Notes: generated by a model from the sequence alone, not told the origin. Shown: positions 1-9,646, numbered from the stretch's first letter. The stretch is 64,000 nt of DNA from Dyella jiangningensis (GCF_003264855.1 NZ_NFZS01000004.1:62001-126000), one strand, 5' to 3'. A program made the numbers and translations.

Positions 1-205
1 ATTCTCTCTTGCGCAATGCCGAAATCCGATCGGCCGCTTCTGCGCCTGGCACGATCTCATAATCGAAGGGCAGCTTCCCTCTACTGACCTTGATGTCAGT
101 AGCCGTCGCCCTTGACCAGCGGCCCAATAACGGAACCGTCCCAAAGATGTGTGTTACGTATCGCAGGAAGCGTCGACGATCTCTTAGATCCGCGTCGTTA
201 GTCAC
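1..205 (-). CDS. Hypothetical protein, 3' end beyond left edge
   Basis: An uninterrupted minus-strand frame of 68 codons starts at a GTG at 205 and runs off the left edge, so only the N-terminal part is visible. It begins MTNDADLRDRRRFLRYV and is charged, with no signal peptide or membrane segment. A purine-rich stretch (GGGGGGAGAG) almost touches the GTG, which is tight for a ribosome site, so the start is uncertain. A copy of the dispersed repeat lies 42 nt upstream, the same arrangement as for the next two genes. I recognise no family. Confidence 0.45.
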   Translation of the reverse strand, partial: MTNDADLRDRRRFLRYVTHIFGTVPLLGRWSRATATDIKVSRGKLPFDYEIVPGAEAADRISALRKRE

Positions 206-246
206 CTCTCCCCCCTGTGGTTGACCTCTGTCTACCCCTCGGCCAG

Positions 247-270
247 GTCCGCTCTGGGTCGGGAGCGGAC
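247..270. repeat. Dispersed hairpin repeat, copy 1
   Basis: Imperfect palindrome GTCCGCT-(CT)-GGGTCGGG-AGCGGAC. The 7-nt arms are complementary. It lies 42 nt upstream of the minus-strand start at 205. It belongs to a family of seven full copies in this window, all in the same orientation. Confidence 0.85.
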
Positions 271-313
271 ACCTACCACCGCCGGCAAGATCGTAGCCTA
301 GGCAAACTCGAGC

Positions 314-772
314 TCAGAAGTGTTGGTTAAACCCATAGCGGCGCCAGGTCATCAAGCCGCCCATCAGGAAGAACGCGCCCACGCCAATTGCCGCCCAGCC
401 GTTCACGTGTCGCCATGACTCGGCTTCTTGAGTGTCGATAAATGAACGCCCCTCTATGGCGACACTCCAGATTTCGGGGTCACCGGGCGTCGAATAACGC
501 AATGCAACGTGAGTGCCTATGTTCACTCGGTCACAGAGCTCCCGGGCACGGGGCAGTATGCCGGGATAGGGATACACCTCCGTCGAACCGGCGATTTCAA
601 GTTCAACGGAAGCCATGTTCCCACGCCTTCCCTCCTCGCACCGCATGCTGGTTACGACGCCACTGACGTCAATCAGCTTTGAGGGGCTTGCGCGAAAATT
701 GTCCACGGAAGACCAAAGCGCCACAATCGAAATAGCTGCGCAACCGACAATGAGGTAGCCGGACTTCTGCAT
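314..772 (-). CDS. Small two-TM membrane protein, DUF3592-like
   Basis: 152 aa if translation starts at the ATG at 772 (MQKSGYLIVGC). The frame stays open upstream to 850, but that extension is mostly the translated dispersed repeat (VRFRPTADMS), so I reject it as N-terminus. The protein has an N-terminal membrane segment (about residues 5-22), a soluble middle of about 90 residues with a beta-rich look (VSGVVTSMRC, VELEIAGS, VALRYSTPGDPEIW), and a second membrane segment near the end (WAAIGVGAFFLMGGLMTW). Two membrane helices around such a domain resemble DUF3592 proteins; that is an inference from layout. Function unknown. It is one of a run of minus-strand orphan genes separated by hairpin repeats. 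Confidence 0.6.
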   Translation of the reverse strand: MQKSGYLIVGCAAISIVALWSSVDNFRASPSKLIDVSGVVTSMRCEEGRRGNMASVELEIAGSTEVYPYPGILPRARELCDRVNIGTHVALRYSTPGDPEIWSVAIEGRSFIDTQEAESWRHVNGWAAIGVGAFFLMGGLMTWRRYGFNQHF

Positions 773-814
773 AGGTAAGGCACCACCGGATGAAAATTTC
801 ATAGCGATCGACAT

Positions 815-838
815 GTCCGCTGTGGGTCGGAAGCGGAC
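815..838. repeat. Dispersed hairpin repeat, copy 2
   Basis: GTCCGCT-(GT)-GGGTCGGA-AGCGGAC, 43 nt upstream of the start at 772. Same orientation as copies 1 and 3. Confidence 0.85.
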
Positions 839-872
839 ATAGCAGTTCAATTGGCAACCCTCAGGCTCAAAA

Positions 873-1379
873 TCAGTTTACTTCCCATGATGCGCTTTTG
901 AACAAAGGTGCAAAGCGCGAATACATTCCCAGCGCGTCACCATCGCCCTCGACGGTAAATAGCGCAACGCGGCCGCCACTGACCAGCATGAATTGAAGGT
1001 AGTACCCGGCATGGCCATCGTTAACGGTTTGGGTTGCCGTTGAATAGAGGAGACTGCCGTTATCAAGAACCGATCGCTTCAGTGGAATAACAACCTTTCC
1101 TTGGTCAGCGGCCAACTTTGGGAGGTCAATCTCAGCAAGTTGGTACATCCTGTTCCCAGGCGTCAGTTGCGTAGTACCAGCCTTGGGATTGAAGACGCTT
1201 ACAAGCACGCCCGCTCCATCCTCCCCGGACAGAGCCGCCGTCACCTGTCCCTGGTTATCAATCCGTTGATAGCCATCCAGCCAGTCGATACGCAGACCAC
1301 TAAATTCAAACTCTTCCGATCGGGCCGATCCGGATAGGCTGATAAGCAGAAGCATGGAAGCAACCAATGCGTACCTCAT
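873..1379 (-). CDS. Secreted hypothetical protein
   Basis: 168 aa from the ATG at 1379, which has a good ribosome site (GGGGAAAAGG directly upstream). The frame extends further upstream, but only through the repeat. A classical signal peptide (MRYALVASMLLLISLSGSARS) is followed by a soluble domain of about 147 residues containing FSGLRIDWLDGYQR and a C-terminal FTVEGDGDALGMYSRF. The mature part has no cysteine, lipobox or membrane segment, so a periplasmic or secreted location is expected. I recognise no family. It sits between two copies of the dispersed repeat in a run of minus-strand orphans. Confidence 0.65.
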   Translation of the reverse strand: MRYALVASMLLLISLSGSARSEEFEFSGLRIDWLDGYQRIDNQGQVTAALSGEDGAGVLVSVFNPKAGTTQLTPGNRMYQLAEIDLPKLAADQGKVVIPLKRSVLDNGSLLYSTATQTVNDGHAGYYLQFMLVSGGRVALFTVEGDGDALGMYSRFAPLFKSASWEVN

Positions 1380-1420
1380 CCTTTTCCCCTTTGGATGACT
1401 ATTGCGAGCGAGTTCAAATG

Positions 1421-1443
1421 GTCCGCTAGGGTCGGAAGCGGAC
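1421..1443. repeat. Dispersed hairpin repeat, copy 3
   Basis: GTCCGCT-A-GGGTCGGA-AGCGGAC, one base shorter in the loop than the other copies. It lies 42 nt upstream of the start at 1379. Confidence 0.85.
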
Positions 1444-1468
1444 ATGCCCCTGCCACGAAGATCTCTTC

Positions 1469-1564
1469 TCATCGTCGAGCAGCCGCGAACAGTGCAATAA
1501 GGATGAGAACGCGCCCGGTGGGATAGCCGCCAAATTCGTCATCCTGGGATAGCGAGTCAAGCAT
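1469..1564 (-). CDS. Candidate 31-aa small protein
   Basis: A short frame starts at ATG 1564 right behind a very strong ribosome site (GGAGGAGGGCCTG). It encodes MLDSLSQDDEFGGYPTGRVL and continues into a short hydrophobic tail (ILIALFAAARR). It could be a small membrane-associated protein or the surviving N-terminus of a longer membrane protein that has been truncated. It follows the membrane-anchored protein at 1654-2097 on the same strand. Support is the ribosome site and the plausible amphipathic-to-hydrophobic layout only. Confidence 0.35.
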   Translation of the reverse strand: MLDSLSQDDEFGGYPTGRVLILIALFAAARR

Positions 1565-1653
1565 CAGGCCCTCCTCCGTCGTGCGACTCGAAAGCGGCCT
1601 GGCATTCAGCGGGGCCGAACAGGTCTTCGTCCCCGCTGTATGCACCAACGGCG

Positions 1654-2097
1654 CTAGTGGCCAAGCGGCAGCACCGTGAACCGGTTGCACAGGAAGGTGG
1701 CTCCGGAGGCGTCCTTGGTCTTGGCGTAAGTCTTGTCGCGGACCGTGATCACTTCACCCTGGATGCAGCGCTGATCTTCATGCAGCAAGTCGGCGAAGCT
1801 ACCGGGGCGCGGCGGCGTGTCGCCTTCGGCGCGCTTCTCCTCGCCGTAGCCAAGCCAGTAGCTGGCCCAGTCGGCGGGGGCAGTCGTTGGACTGGCGCCG
1901 GACTTTCCTGACTGATAGCCCAGGTCGTAGCTGCTGTGATCGATGGGTTTGAACTCCAGTGAGTTCACGGGCAATGCGTTCTTTTGAGGATCCGGATTTC
2001 GGTCGGGACGCACGCTCGAACTGTAGCTTCGCTGCACGATGAAACCCACGATGATGATGAGTCCAACCGTTGCCAATACCATGCCTTTCGATTGCAT
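1654..2097 (-). CDS. Membrane-anchored hypothetical protein
   Basis: 147 aa with ATG at 2097 preceded by AGGGGGTAGGG. A single N-terminal membrane anchor (MVLATVGLIIIVGFIV, about residues 6-21) is followed by a polar linker and a soluble domain. That domain contains two similar Tyr/Gly units (SSYDLGYQSGKSGASP and ASYWLGYGEEKRAEG) and a pair of cysteines (QRCIQGE, TFLCNRF). No family is recognised. It is the fourth minus-strand orphan in this patch and has no hairpin repeat of its own directly upstream. Confidence 0.6.
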   Translation of the reverse strand: MQSKGMVLATVGLIIIVGFIVQRSYSSSVRPDRNPDPQKNALPVNSLEFKPIDHSSYDLGYQSGKSGASPTTAPADWASYWLGYGEEKRAEGDTPPRPGSFADLLHEDQRCIQGEVITVRDKTYAKTKDASGATFLCNRFTVLPLGH

Positions 2098-2188
2098 AAG
2101 CCCTACCCCCTGTTGGAAGACCGTTTGGAATCGACGAATGCGTAACTGCGTAAGCCAAGCTTTCCGCCTTTGAGGGCGGGCCTTGCAT

Positions 2189-2455
2189 CTACATCCAGGA
2201 GACGTCGACGACGTCCACCTCCATTCCGTTGACCAAAGCCACCTCGTTGATGGCCTCGGCGTGGATGACCGCTTCGGAATGAGAGGTTTGATGGCTCAGC
2301 GCGATCTCCGGCCAGTGCCGTGTCGCGAGGTCGATGGCCTTTGAGAGCGCGGCATCCGCATCGCAGGCAGCGACGACGCCGTAGAGTTCGAAATCGGCGA
2401 TGCCTTCGGCACGCAGGAAATCCTGCCCGACGGCCAAGACTGACCAAAGCCCCAT
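2189..2455 (-). CDS. Small hypothetical protein
   Basis: 88 aa from the ATG at 2455, which follows a run of seven G that can serve as ribosome site. The sequence MGLWSVLAVGQDFLRAEG looks like a compact globular alpha/beta protein, ending NGMEVDVVDVSWM. It has no signal peptide or membrane segment. A longer reading frame continues upstream to 2545 but has no credible start. I recognise no family. The next gene upstream on the strand is the HigA-like regulator (2667-2978), about 210 nt away, so cotranscription is possible but not shown. Confidence 0.5.
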   Translation of the reverse strand: MGLWSVLAVGQDFLRAEGIADFELYGVVAACDADAALSKAIDLATRHWPEIALSHQTSHSEAVIHAEAINEVALVNGMEVDVVDVSWM

Positions 2456-2563
2456 ATCCCCCCCTTTTTTCCAGCGCCGTCCCGCCAAGAAGGCGGGGAC
2501 GCCTTGAATCCCCGGCACGGAGTATGGCAAGTCTGCGAACCGCATGGGAGTACCGCTACGGAC

Positions 2564-2583
2564 GGACGGCCATCTAGCCGTCC
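2564..2583. repeat. Perfect palindrome (hairpin)
   Basis: GGACGGC-CATCTA-GCCGTCC: 7-nt perfect arms with a 6-nt loop in the gap between the small orphan gene and the HigA-like gene. No T-run follows on either strand, so calling it a terminator would be speculative. Confidence 0.4.
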
Positions 2584-2666
2584 ACTCGGGTCGCCCTGGC
2601 CGCCCCGGGTGCCAGCCCCTCCGCGCTGACCGAACAAGCCGAGCGGGTGGAAGCCAGGGTTGAGCG

Positions 2667-2978
2667 TCAGGTCAATCGTCGACGGCCATCTCGTCGCGCC
2701 CCCACTATCGTGAGGTCATAACGCGCCTGCAGCACCAGCCAATAGGCCGGCGTAGGGTCCATGACGCAGGCCAGGCGCAGCGCGAACTCGGCGTTGATGC
2801 GGCGCTCGCCTCTCGCGATCTGCCGCAGCGACGAGACGGAAATGCCGGTGCGGCGGGCCAGCCAGGAGAGGGTCATGGTGCGGGGGCGCAGGTGGTCGTT
2901 CAGCAGCACGTCGCCGGGGCTGCGTAATGGATCGGATGGGTCGAAGTCCATCAGGGGATCGAGCTTGATGAGGTTCAT
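2667..2978 (-). CDS. HigA-family antitoxin-like HTH regulator, orphan
   Basis: 103 aa starting at ATG 2978 behind GGAAAGGAAG; I prefer this start to the upstream one at 3047 because of that site. After a short N-terminal arm comes SPGDVLLNDHLRPRTMTLSW, then an XRE-type helix-turn-helix (LARRTGISVSSLRQIARGER) and INAEFALRLACVMDPTPAYW. This is the standard HigA antitoxin layout: it would bind operator DNA and neutralise a HigB ribosome-dependent RNase. No HigB-like frame is present on either side, which is unusual because higB normally precedes higA. It may be a stand-alone regulator or a relic of a toxin-antitoxin pair. Confidence 0.75.
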   Translation of the reverse strand: MNLIKLDPLMDFDPSDPLRSPGDVLLNDHLRPRTMTLSWLARRTGISVSSLRQIARGERRINAEFALRLACVMDPTPAYWLVLQARYDLTIVGARRDGRRRLT

Positions 2979-3673
2979 GTGGGCTTCCTTTCCTGTCAGG
3001 CACGGCCCGATGACGGATTCAGCCTTACAGGCTTCCGTGTCGGCCAATACCGGGAGTCAATGTAAGCGATCGCTTTGGTGCAGCGCAGCGTCGGGCGGAC
3101 GGATGCGCTGCGTGTGCGGTCACCCGGCGTGGAAAACGCTCATTTCGAGCTTGTTATCAAGCCTTCGGGACGAGCGAATGGGACGGCTGCGTTGCCGACG
3201 GCGGCTGTCGGCGTGCGCTGACGCCTGCAACTGCGAGCCACCCTGCCCCACGGCCATGCGCCGGCGGAACAGGAAGTGAGGGTGCCGATGAGGGGAAAGG
3301 ACGGGCGAATGCGTCCCGTATGATCCTGGCTAGCCATGATCAACTCCGTTGAAGTTGTTGATGGTCAGCGGGTCGGTTGAGCTGCTACTCACTCGGCCCG
3401 CGCTTCTCGACCTTGCCGTCGAGGTCACGCGCGACATCGTTAGGCGATTCCACGCGCGACCATGAAACCGTAGCAAGCGCAGGCGAACACGCCTGTCGGC
3501 GTTGTTCTCGCGCGACCATCAGCATGCAGCGTAGCGACATAGCGGCGGATGTCCGTCGCGCTGCGCGTATCTCTCGACAGGCGCAACGCCAAATGCAGGC
3601 GGATGTACCGCCCTGAATCGAGAGCGGCATCGCGATTTCATCGGTGAAATCGCGCGCCGTCCCGCCGCATGCA
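2979..3673. other. Gene-poor stretch
   Basis: About 700 nt without a gene I can support. Open frames here have no ribosome site and no protein-like composition. It holds an imperfect hairpin near 3338-3363 and a perfect 10-bp hairpin at 3631-3654. The only expected content is the promoter of the HigA-like gene near 2980-3060. Confidence 0.5.
3631..3654 (-). terminator. Hairpin downstream of the ABC permease
   Basis: CGCGATTTCA-TCGG-TGAAATCGCG: a perfect 10-bp stem with a 4-nt loop, starting 20 nt after the permease stop. It has the right place for a terminator but lacks a T-run. Confidence 0.4.
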
Positions 3674-4435
3674 CTACGAGCGCAGCTTGTAGCCCGTGCG
3701 GAAGATCCAGCCGATCGCCACCGCACACACCACAAGAAACGCCATGGTCATGCCCGCGCTCAGCACCACGTTGACGTCGGAATGGCCATAGAAGCTCCAG
3801 CGGAACCCACTGATCAGATACACCACAGGATTGAACAGCGCGACCTTCTGCCAGAACGGCGGCAGCATGCCGATCGAGTAGAACGCGCCACCAAGGAACG
3901 TCAGTGGCGTGACCACCATCAGCGGGATCACCTGTAGCTTCTGGAAGTCATCGGCCCAGAGACCGATGATGAAGCCGAACGAGCTGAAGGTGACCGCGGT
4001 GAGCAGCAGGAAGGCCATCATCCACAGCGGGTGCATGATGCTGTAGGGCACGAAGAAACGTGCAGTCACGAGTATCAGCAAGCCCAGCATCACCGATTTG
4101 GTCGCGGCCGCACCGACATAGCCGAGCACCGCCTCGAACGGCGACACCGGCGCGGAGAGCAGTTCGTAGATGGTGCCCGACCATTTGGGCAGGTAGATGC
4201 CGAACGAGGCATTGGAAATGCTTTCGTTGAGCAGCGACAGCATGATCAGGCCGGGGATGATGAAGGCACCGTAGCTGGTGCCGCCGATTTCACCCATGCG
4301 CGACCCGATGGCCGTGCCGAACACGATGAAGTACAGCGAGGTCGACAGCACCGGCGACACAATGCTTTGCGTGAGCGTGCGAAAGGTGCGGGCCATCTCG
4401 AAACGGTAGATGGCACGAACGGCGGGCATGTTCAT
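3674..4435 (-). CDS. ABC-2 type transporter permease (YadH-like)
   Basis: 253 aa from ATG 4435, which overlaps the ATPase stop by four bases, so the two are translationally coupled. Six hydrophobic segments are visible. An N-terminal amphipathic start ([20 protein letters not shown]) leads into the first, the central block has [20 protein letters not shown], and the last is followed by a basic tail ending RTGYKLRS. This is the ABC-2 export permease pattern, as in E. coli YadH and the NodJ/DrrB group. With the neighbouring ATPase it should form a four-component exporter in the inner membrane. The substrate (lipid, polysaccharide or drug-like) cannot be told from sequence. Confidence 0.85.
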   Translation of the reverse strand: MNMPAVRAIYRFEMARTFRTLTQSIVSPVLSTSLYFIVFGTAIGSRMGEIGGTSYGAFIIPGLIMLSLLNESISNASFGIYLPKWSGTIYELLSAPVSPFEAVLGYVGAAATKSVMLGLLILVTARFFVPYSIMHPLWMMAFLLLTAVTFSSFGFIIGLWADDFQKLQVIPLMVVTPLTFLGGAFYSIGMLPPFWQKVALFNPVVYLISGFRWSFYGHSDVNVVLSAGMTMAFLVVCAVAIGWIFRTGYKLRS

Positions 4436-5379
4436 CGGGCACCCCGCACGAGGCTGACGAAGATGTCTTCGAGCGAGCTTTCCAATGTGTGCAGGTCCTT
4501 GAAGTCCACGCCTCGTTCTCCCAGCTTGCGCAGCAGGACGGCAATGCCGGTGTCGTCGCTCTGCGCATCGAATGTGTAGGTCAGCGTCGTGCCGTCTTCG
4601 GAAAGTTCGAGCGCATAGTCGCCCAACCCTTCGGGCAAGGCCTGCAAGGGCGTCTGCAGGCTGATGGAAAGCTGCTTCTTGCCCAGCTTGCGCATCAACA
4701 CGTGCTTGTCCTCGACGAGGATCAGTTCGCCATGGTTGATGACGCCCACGCGATCGGCCATTTCCTCGGCCTCTTCGATGTAATGCGTGGTCAGGATGAT
4801 GGTGACACCGGTTTCGCGCAGCTTGCGCACCATCTCCCACATGTCGTGGCGCAGCTCCACGTCCACGCCGGCCGTGGGTTCGTCCAGGAACAGGATGCTC
4901 GGTTCGTGCGCCAACGCCTTGGCGATAAGCACGCGGCGCTTCATGCCGCCGGACAGCGTCATGATCTTCGAGTCTTTCTTGTCCCACAGCGACAGATCGC
5001 GCAACACTTTTTCGATGTGCTGGTCGTTGCGGGCACGACCGAACAGGCCGCGGCTGAACCTTACCGATGCCCATACGGTTTCGAAGGCATCCGTGGACAG
5101 CTCTTGCGGCACCAGCCCGATCTTTGATCGCGTGATGCGATAGTCGCGCAACACGTCATGGCCATCGGCGCTCACTTCGCCCGAGCTTGGCTTGACGATG
5201 CCGCAGATGATGCTGATCAGCGTGGTCTTGCCTGCACCATTGGGGCCGAGGAGCGCGAAGATCTCTCCTTGCCGGATGTCGAGGTCGATCGGCTTCAGTG
5301 CCTGAAAGCCGCTGTTGTAGGTCTTGCTGACGCCTCGTATGGAAACTGCGTGGGGCGTCGTCGTGGCCTGTTCGCTCAT
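4432..5379 (-). CDS. ABC transporter ATP-binding protein (YadG-like)
   Basis: 315 aa. It contains Walker A (GPNGAGKTT), signature (LSGGMKRR), Walker B ([12 protein letters not shown]) and the H-loop ([17 protein letters not shown]) in the usual order within the first 230 residues, followed by a C-terminal extension of about 80 residues typical of ABC-2 exporters. It hydrolyses ATP to drive the permease encoded immediately downstream, with an ATGA-type overlap (4432-4435). The two-gene unit resembles E. coli yadGH. The upstream 330 nt separate it from the divergent frmRA genes, so it is probably transcribed from its own promoter. Confidence 0.92.
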   Translation of the reverse strand: MSEQATTTPHAVSIRGVSKTYNSGFQALKPIDLDIRQGEIFALLGPNGAGKTTLISIICGIVKPSSGEVSADGHDVLRDYRITRSKIGLVPQELSTDAFETVWASVRFSRGLFGRARNDQHIEKVLRDLSLWDKKDSKIMTLSGGMKRRVLIAKALAHEPSILFLDEPTAGVDVELRHDMWEMVRKLRETGVTIILTTHYIEEAEEMADRVGVINHGELILVEDKHVLMRKLGKKQLSISLQTPLQALPEGLGDYALELSEDGTTLTYTFDAQSDDTGIAVLLRKLGERGVDFKDLHTLESSLEDIFVSLVRGAR

Positions 5380-5709
5380 TGCATTCCTTGGTCTGGCGTG
5401 TTGCGCAGCGTTGGGAGTCTACGCTTCATGGCTGGCGTGTCTAAAACCACGCGTTGGCTACGTGGTGTCATCGATGCGCCACTCATGGGCATCGCAAAGC
5501 GAGGTCGTCAGCTGATCCACAACGGCATCACTGCCGAGGATGTCCACTTCGGATCTCCGACCACACGTGACGCATCAAGCGATGGAGCCGGCGCCCGGCA
5601 GTTTCAACCCGACCTCATCGAAAGCGGCCACTTTTACGGACCATGCACCAGCTTGAAATACTGGGAGGGGGTATATAGGATACCCCCGTCTAGTATCGGG
5701 AGAACGCAC
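5380..5709. other. Divergent intergenic region, ABC exporter / frmR
   Basis: 330 nt between divergent genes. A frame reads through into frmR on the plus strand but has no start signal and no protein-like content. The right end carries the FrmR operator (5667-5687). I see no other gene or RNA here. Confidence 0.5.
5667..5687 (+). promoter_or_regulatory. FrmR operator
   Basis: GGGGGTAT-ATAGG-ATACCCCC is a perfect 8-bp inverted repeat with a 5-nt spacer, 23 nt before the frmR start. G/C-tract-plus-ATA inverted repeats are the known operators of CsoR/RcnR/FrmR-type regulators, so autoregulation of frmRA by FrmR with release by formaldehyde is expected. Confidence 0.8.
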
Positions 5710-7151
<1,442 letters not shown>

Positions 7152-7244
7152 GAACGCTTGCCCGTTCATGCACAGCGAATGCCTCGGTGAAGAATAGAGC
7201 CAGCGACCGCGTTCGGTGGTCAACTTCACCGACGAGTAAATGGA

Positions 7245-7274
7245 GAGCGCAGCATCACGGATGATGCTGCGCTC
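7245..7274. terminator. Hairpin between convergent frmA and 7375-8292
   Basis: GAGCGCAGCATC-ACGGAT-GATGCTGCGCTC is a 12-bp perfect stem in a convergent gap. No T-run follows on either strand, but position and stability suggest a bidirectional transcription end. Confidence 0.55.
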
Positions 7275-7374
7275 CGCCCGACCGACTGGCTGATTCTCGC
7301 GCTCGGACGCCCGGTGTCCTTCGGTAGCCGTTTGTGAAGTGCAGCGTCCCTTACATGTTTACGAGCACGGAGCC

Positions 7375-8292
7375 TCAGTGCTGCCCCGTAGTCACGCCGA
7401 TGCTTGCGTTGCCACTGGCCTGCGTCGAGCCGGACGCGCCGCCAGTCGCATCGCCTGGGCCATTGTCACGAACGTCGACAGCGGTGTGGCCATTGGCGTC
7501 AGCCGAGGTGTTCCGGCCTGACGCATCATGGCTGGAACTCGCGCTGCCGCCGATGACGCCAGCGCCCATCAAACTGCCGGCGTGGCCTGCACTATCGCCC
7601 GAGGCTTGGGACGACTGGGCCGATGTTCCCGCTTGCTGCGACGTTTGAGCGATGCCCTGACCATTCGCGCTCGTTGAGGCCGCCTGCACGGCATTGCCAG
7701 TGGCCTGCTTGACCGCCTCGCCGCCGGCCGCAGTTGCAACACCCGCCAGCACAGCCGCCCCGTTGGACGCGTTCTGCGTGCGATCGATTGCGGTATTGGC
7801 GCCTTGTTTGGCCGTCGATACGGCTGAGCCGGTACGGTCCATCACCTGTCCCGCGGCATTTCCTATGGACCGCCGCACGCCAGCGGTCGTCGCAGCGGGG
7901 TCTGCTGCGCCATCGAGCGCAGCGTGCGTGCCATTGCCACTTGTGACGGCGACATCAGCGGCAGCATCGCCAGCCGCACGACCATTCACTGGATGGGATG
8001 TCCGGGTCGCGGTATCCGTCGCCGATCGACTGACTGCCTCCGTGCGTTGCCGCACTGCCCCGGCACGCCGCTGGACGTCATGCAGATCCGGCATGCCCAT
8101 GTTCCCCATGCCGCGCATCGAGCCGCCGATCTGACCGCCCACCGGGCCTATGGCGGACTGGCCTCGGCCGGCGAGTCCTCCGCCCATGCCGCCGCCAAGA
8201 ACCTGGGCGTGTGCAGTGGCGGCCGTGATCAGGGCAACGGCACCTGCGCGCAGAGCGATGCAAAGCGTCTTCTTGTGGAGCTGGTTTCGCAT
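7375..8292 (-). CDS. Secreted Ala/Gly/Ser/Thr-rich low-complexity protein
   Basis: 305 aa. After a signal peptide that should be cut at THAQ-type position 29/30 (TAATAHA then QVLGGG), a Gly/Met-rich segment (GGGMGGGLAGRG, GSMRGMGNMGM) is followed by about 220 residues made almost only of Ala, Gly, Ser, Thr, Asn, Gln and Asp. No cysteines occur in the mature part and there is no obvious domain. It lies about 106 nt downstream of the subtilisin-like protease gene on the same strand. The predicted mature N-terminus QVLG is the same as in that protease, which suggests a shared role or recent common origin of the export region. Function unknown; an extracellular matrix or cell-surface role is a guess. 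Confidence 0.65.
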   Translation of the reverse strand: MRNQLHKKTLCIALRAGAVALITAATAHAQVLGGGMGGGLAGRGQSAIGPVGGQIGGSMRGMGNMGMPDLHDVQRRAGAVRQRTEAVSRSATDTATRTSHPVNGRAAGDAAADVAVTSGNGTHAALDGAADPAATTAGVRRSIGNAAGQVMDRTGSAVSTAKQGANTAIDRTQNASNGAAVLAGVATAAGGEAVKQATGNAVQAASTSANGQGIAQTSQQAGTSAQSSQASGDSAGHAGSLMGAGVIGGSASSSHDASGRNTSADANGHTAVDVRDNGPGDATGGASGSTQASGNASIGVTTGQH

Positions 8293-8398
8293 GTGTGGAT
8301 CTCCTGCCTGAAGCGAATGCCAGGCTTGCAGAGTCCTCTACGTTCGCGATTTGCGGATCCTTCCCCCGCCAAGGGCTGCCGTTGGTCCGCATTCAGGT

Positions 8399-9646
8399 TC
8401 AGGGCGACAGCACGCCATGGCCGCAGCGCGGATCATGGCCGGAGGGATCGAGCGCGCGAGCTTCTCCGATGAGGTGCTGAAGTACCCGTGCGGGGGCCCC
8501 CGGGCTTGGTACTTCCGTCCAATGCGCTGCCTTGTGCGCCACAATGGGCGCAGCAAACGACGTACCACGCAGGGTGTCACGCCCGCTACCGATCACTCCG
8601 GATGCGCAGAAGGCAACCTGATCGCCGCTGGCAGACTCGGGTAGCACACGACCGCGCGCGTCGACGCCGCCGACACCAATCACACCCGGATAGGCCGCCG
8701 GAAACAGCGGCGGTGCCGCCGGGCCGTCGTTGCCCGCCGCACTGACCAGCACGTGGCCGCGCGCGAGCATGGCCTGTATGGCACGCGCGAGTACCGGGTT
8801 GTCAGGACCAACCAAGCTGATGTTGATCACGGGCACATGCTTGCTTGCCATCCACGCCAACGCCTCCACCAGTTGGGACGTGGCACCGCCGACCGTGTCT
8901 CCGCACCAGAGATCGGCTGCAAACAATTCGCCTGCTTCGCCATCGACAAGCCGTGCGGCGACGGCCGTGCCGTGTCGCGAAGGCTTTGGCGTACCGCAGC
9001 CGTGTTGCTCGACGTGTGCATGCACCAGTGCAGGATTCGTCGTATCGACGCCACCGTCGATCAGCCCCAAGCGCCTCACCTCCTCCGGCGGGGATATCGA
9101 CGACGTTGCCTGCGCAGGGTCTTCGCTGTTGCCTGCTGGCAGATAGAGATGCTGGTACGTAAACGTCGCCGCCGGCGCAGCCTGTCGCAGGATACGCATG
9201 GCCTCTTCCGCCCGGAGATTGCGGGTATCGCGAAGCACGACAAAACTCAGCTCCGGCACGGCGTCGATCGACACCTCATGCGCCTTGCTGAAGCCAAGCG
9301 CCAACACCGCATCGAGTGACGCACCCGAAAGATTCATGGCGAGAAATTCACCGCGAAGGATCGGCGCACCCTGCGGATCCATGTCGACGCGCCTGCCCTC
9401 TTTGCGCAGCAGCGCATTGATCTGCACCGTCCGTGTGAGCGCCAAGGAACGCTGCAGCACATTGTCGATGCCCTGCAGATTCGCGCTTGGCAGGGGCATC
9501 GGCAGGCGGGTGTTGATAGGCGCCTGCAAACCCGTTAGCCGCTGCGCGGGCCCCAGCACTTGCGCGTGTATCGGCGCGGCGGCCGCCAAGATCCACGCCA
9601 CGGACAAGCCAAGAACGGACCAGCGGGAAGTACGGCGCAAAGGCAT
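8399..9646 (-). CDS. Secreted subtilisin-like (S8) serine protease
   Basis: 415 aa from the ATG at 9646, which has GGAGG ten bases upstream; a TTG at 9667 is less likely. After the signal peptide (cut before QVLG, about residue 29) comes a pro-region of about 160 residues. The S8 catalytic domain then follows with Asp197 (LIDGGVDTT), His225 (SRHGTAVAA), oxyanion Asn306 (SAAGNDGP) and Ser363 (GTSFAAP). All three triad residues are present, so an active extracellular or periplasmic endopeptidase is expected. It is divergent from an ECF sigma/anti-sigma pair, an arrangement that suggests, but does not prove, control by that sigma factor. Confidence 0.88.
   Translation of the reverse strand: MPLRRTSRWSVLGLSVAWILAAAAPIHAQVLGPAQRLTGLQAPINTRLPMPLPSANLQGIDNVLQRSLALTRTVQINALLRKEGRRVDMDPQGAPILRGEFLAMNLSGASLDAVLALGFSKAHEVSIDAVPELSFVVLRDTRNLRAEEAMRILRQAAPAATFTYQHLYLPAGNSEDPAQATSSISPPEEVRRLGLIDGGVDTTNPALVHAHVEQHGCGTPKPSRHGTAVAARLVDGEAGELFAADLWCGDTVGGATSQLVEALAWMASKHVPVINISLVGPDNPVLARAIQAMLARGHVLVSAAGNDGPAAPPLFPAAYPGVIGVGGVDARGRVLPESASGDQVAFCASGVIGSGRDTLRGTSFAAPIVAHKAAHWTEVPSPGAPARVLQHLIGEARALDPSGHDPRCGHGVLSP

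Noticed and set aside
773-850. N-terminal extension reading VRFRPTADMS for the gene at 314-772
   Set aside because: It is the translated dispersed repeat and has no ribosome site. The ATG at 772 gives a proper membrane-segment start.
5158-5709. A long N-terminal extension of FrmR
   Set aside because: It would place the operator inside the gene and exceed the family length; it overlaps the ABC ATPase start region antisense.
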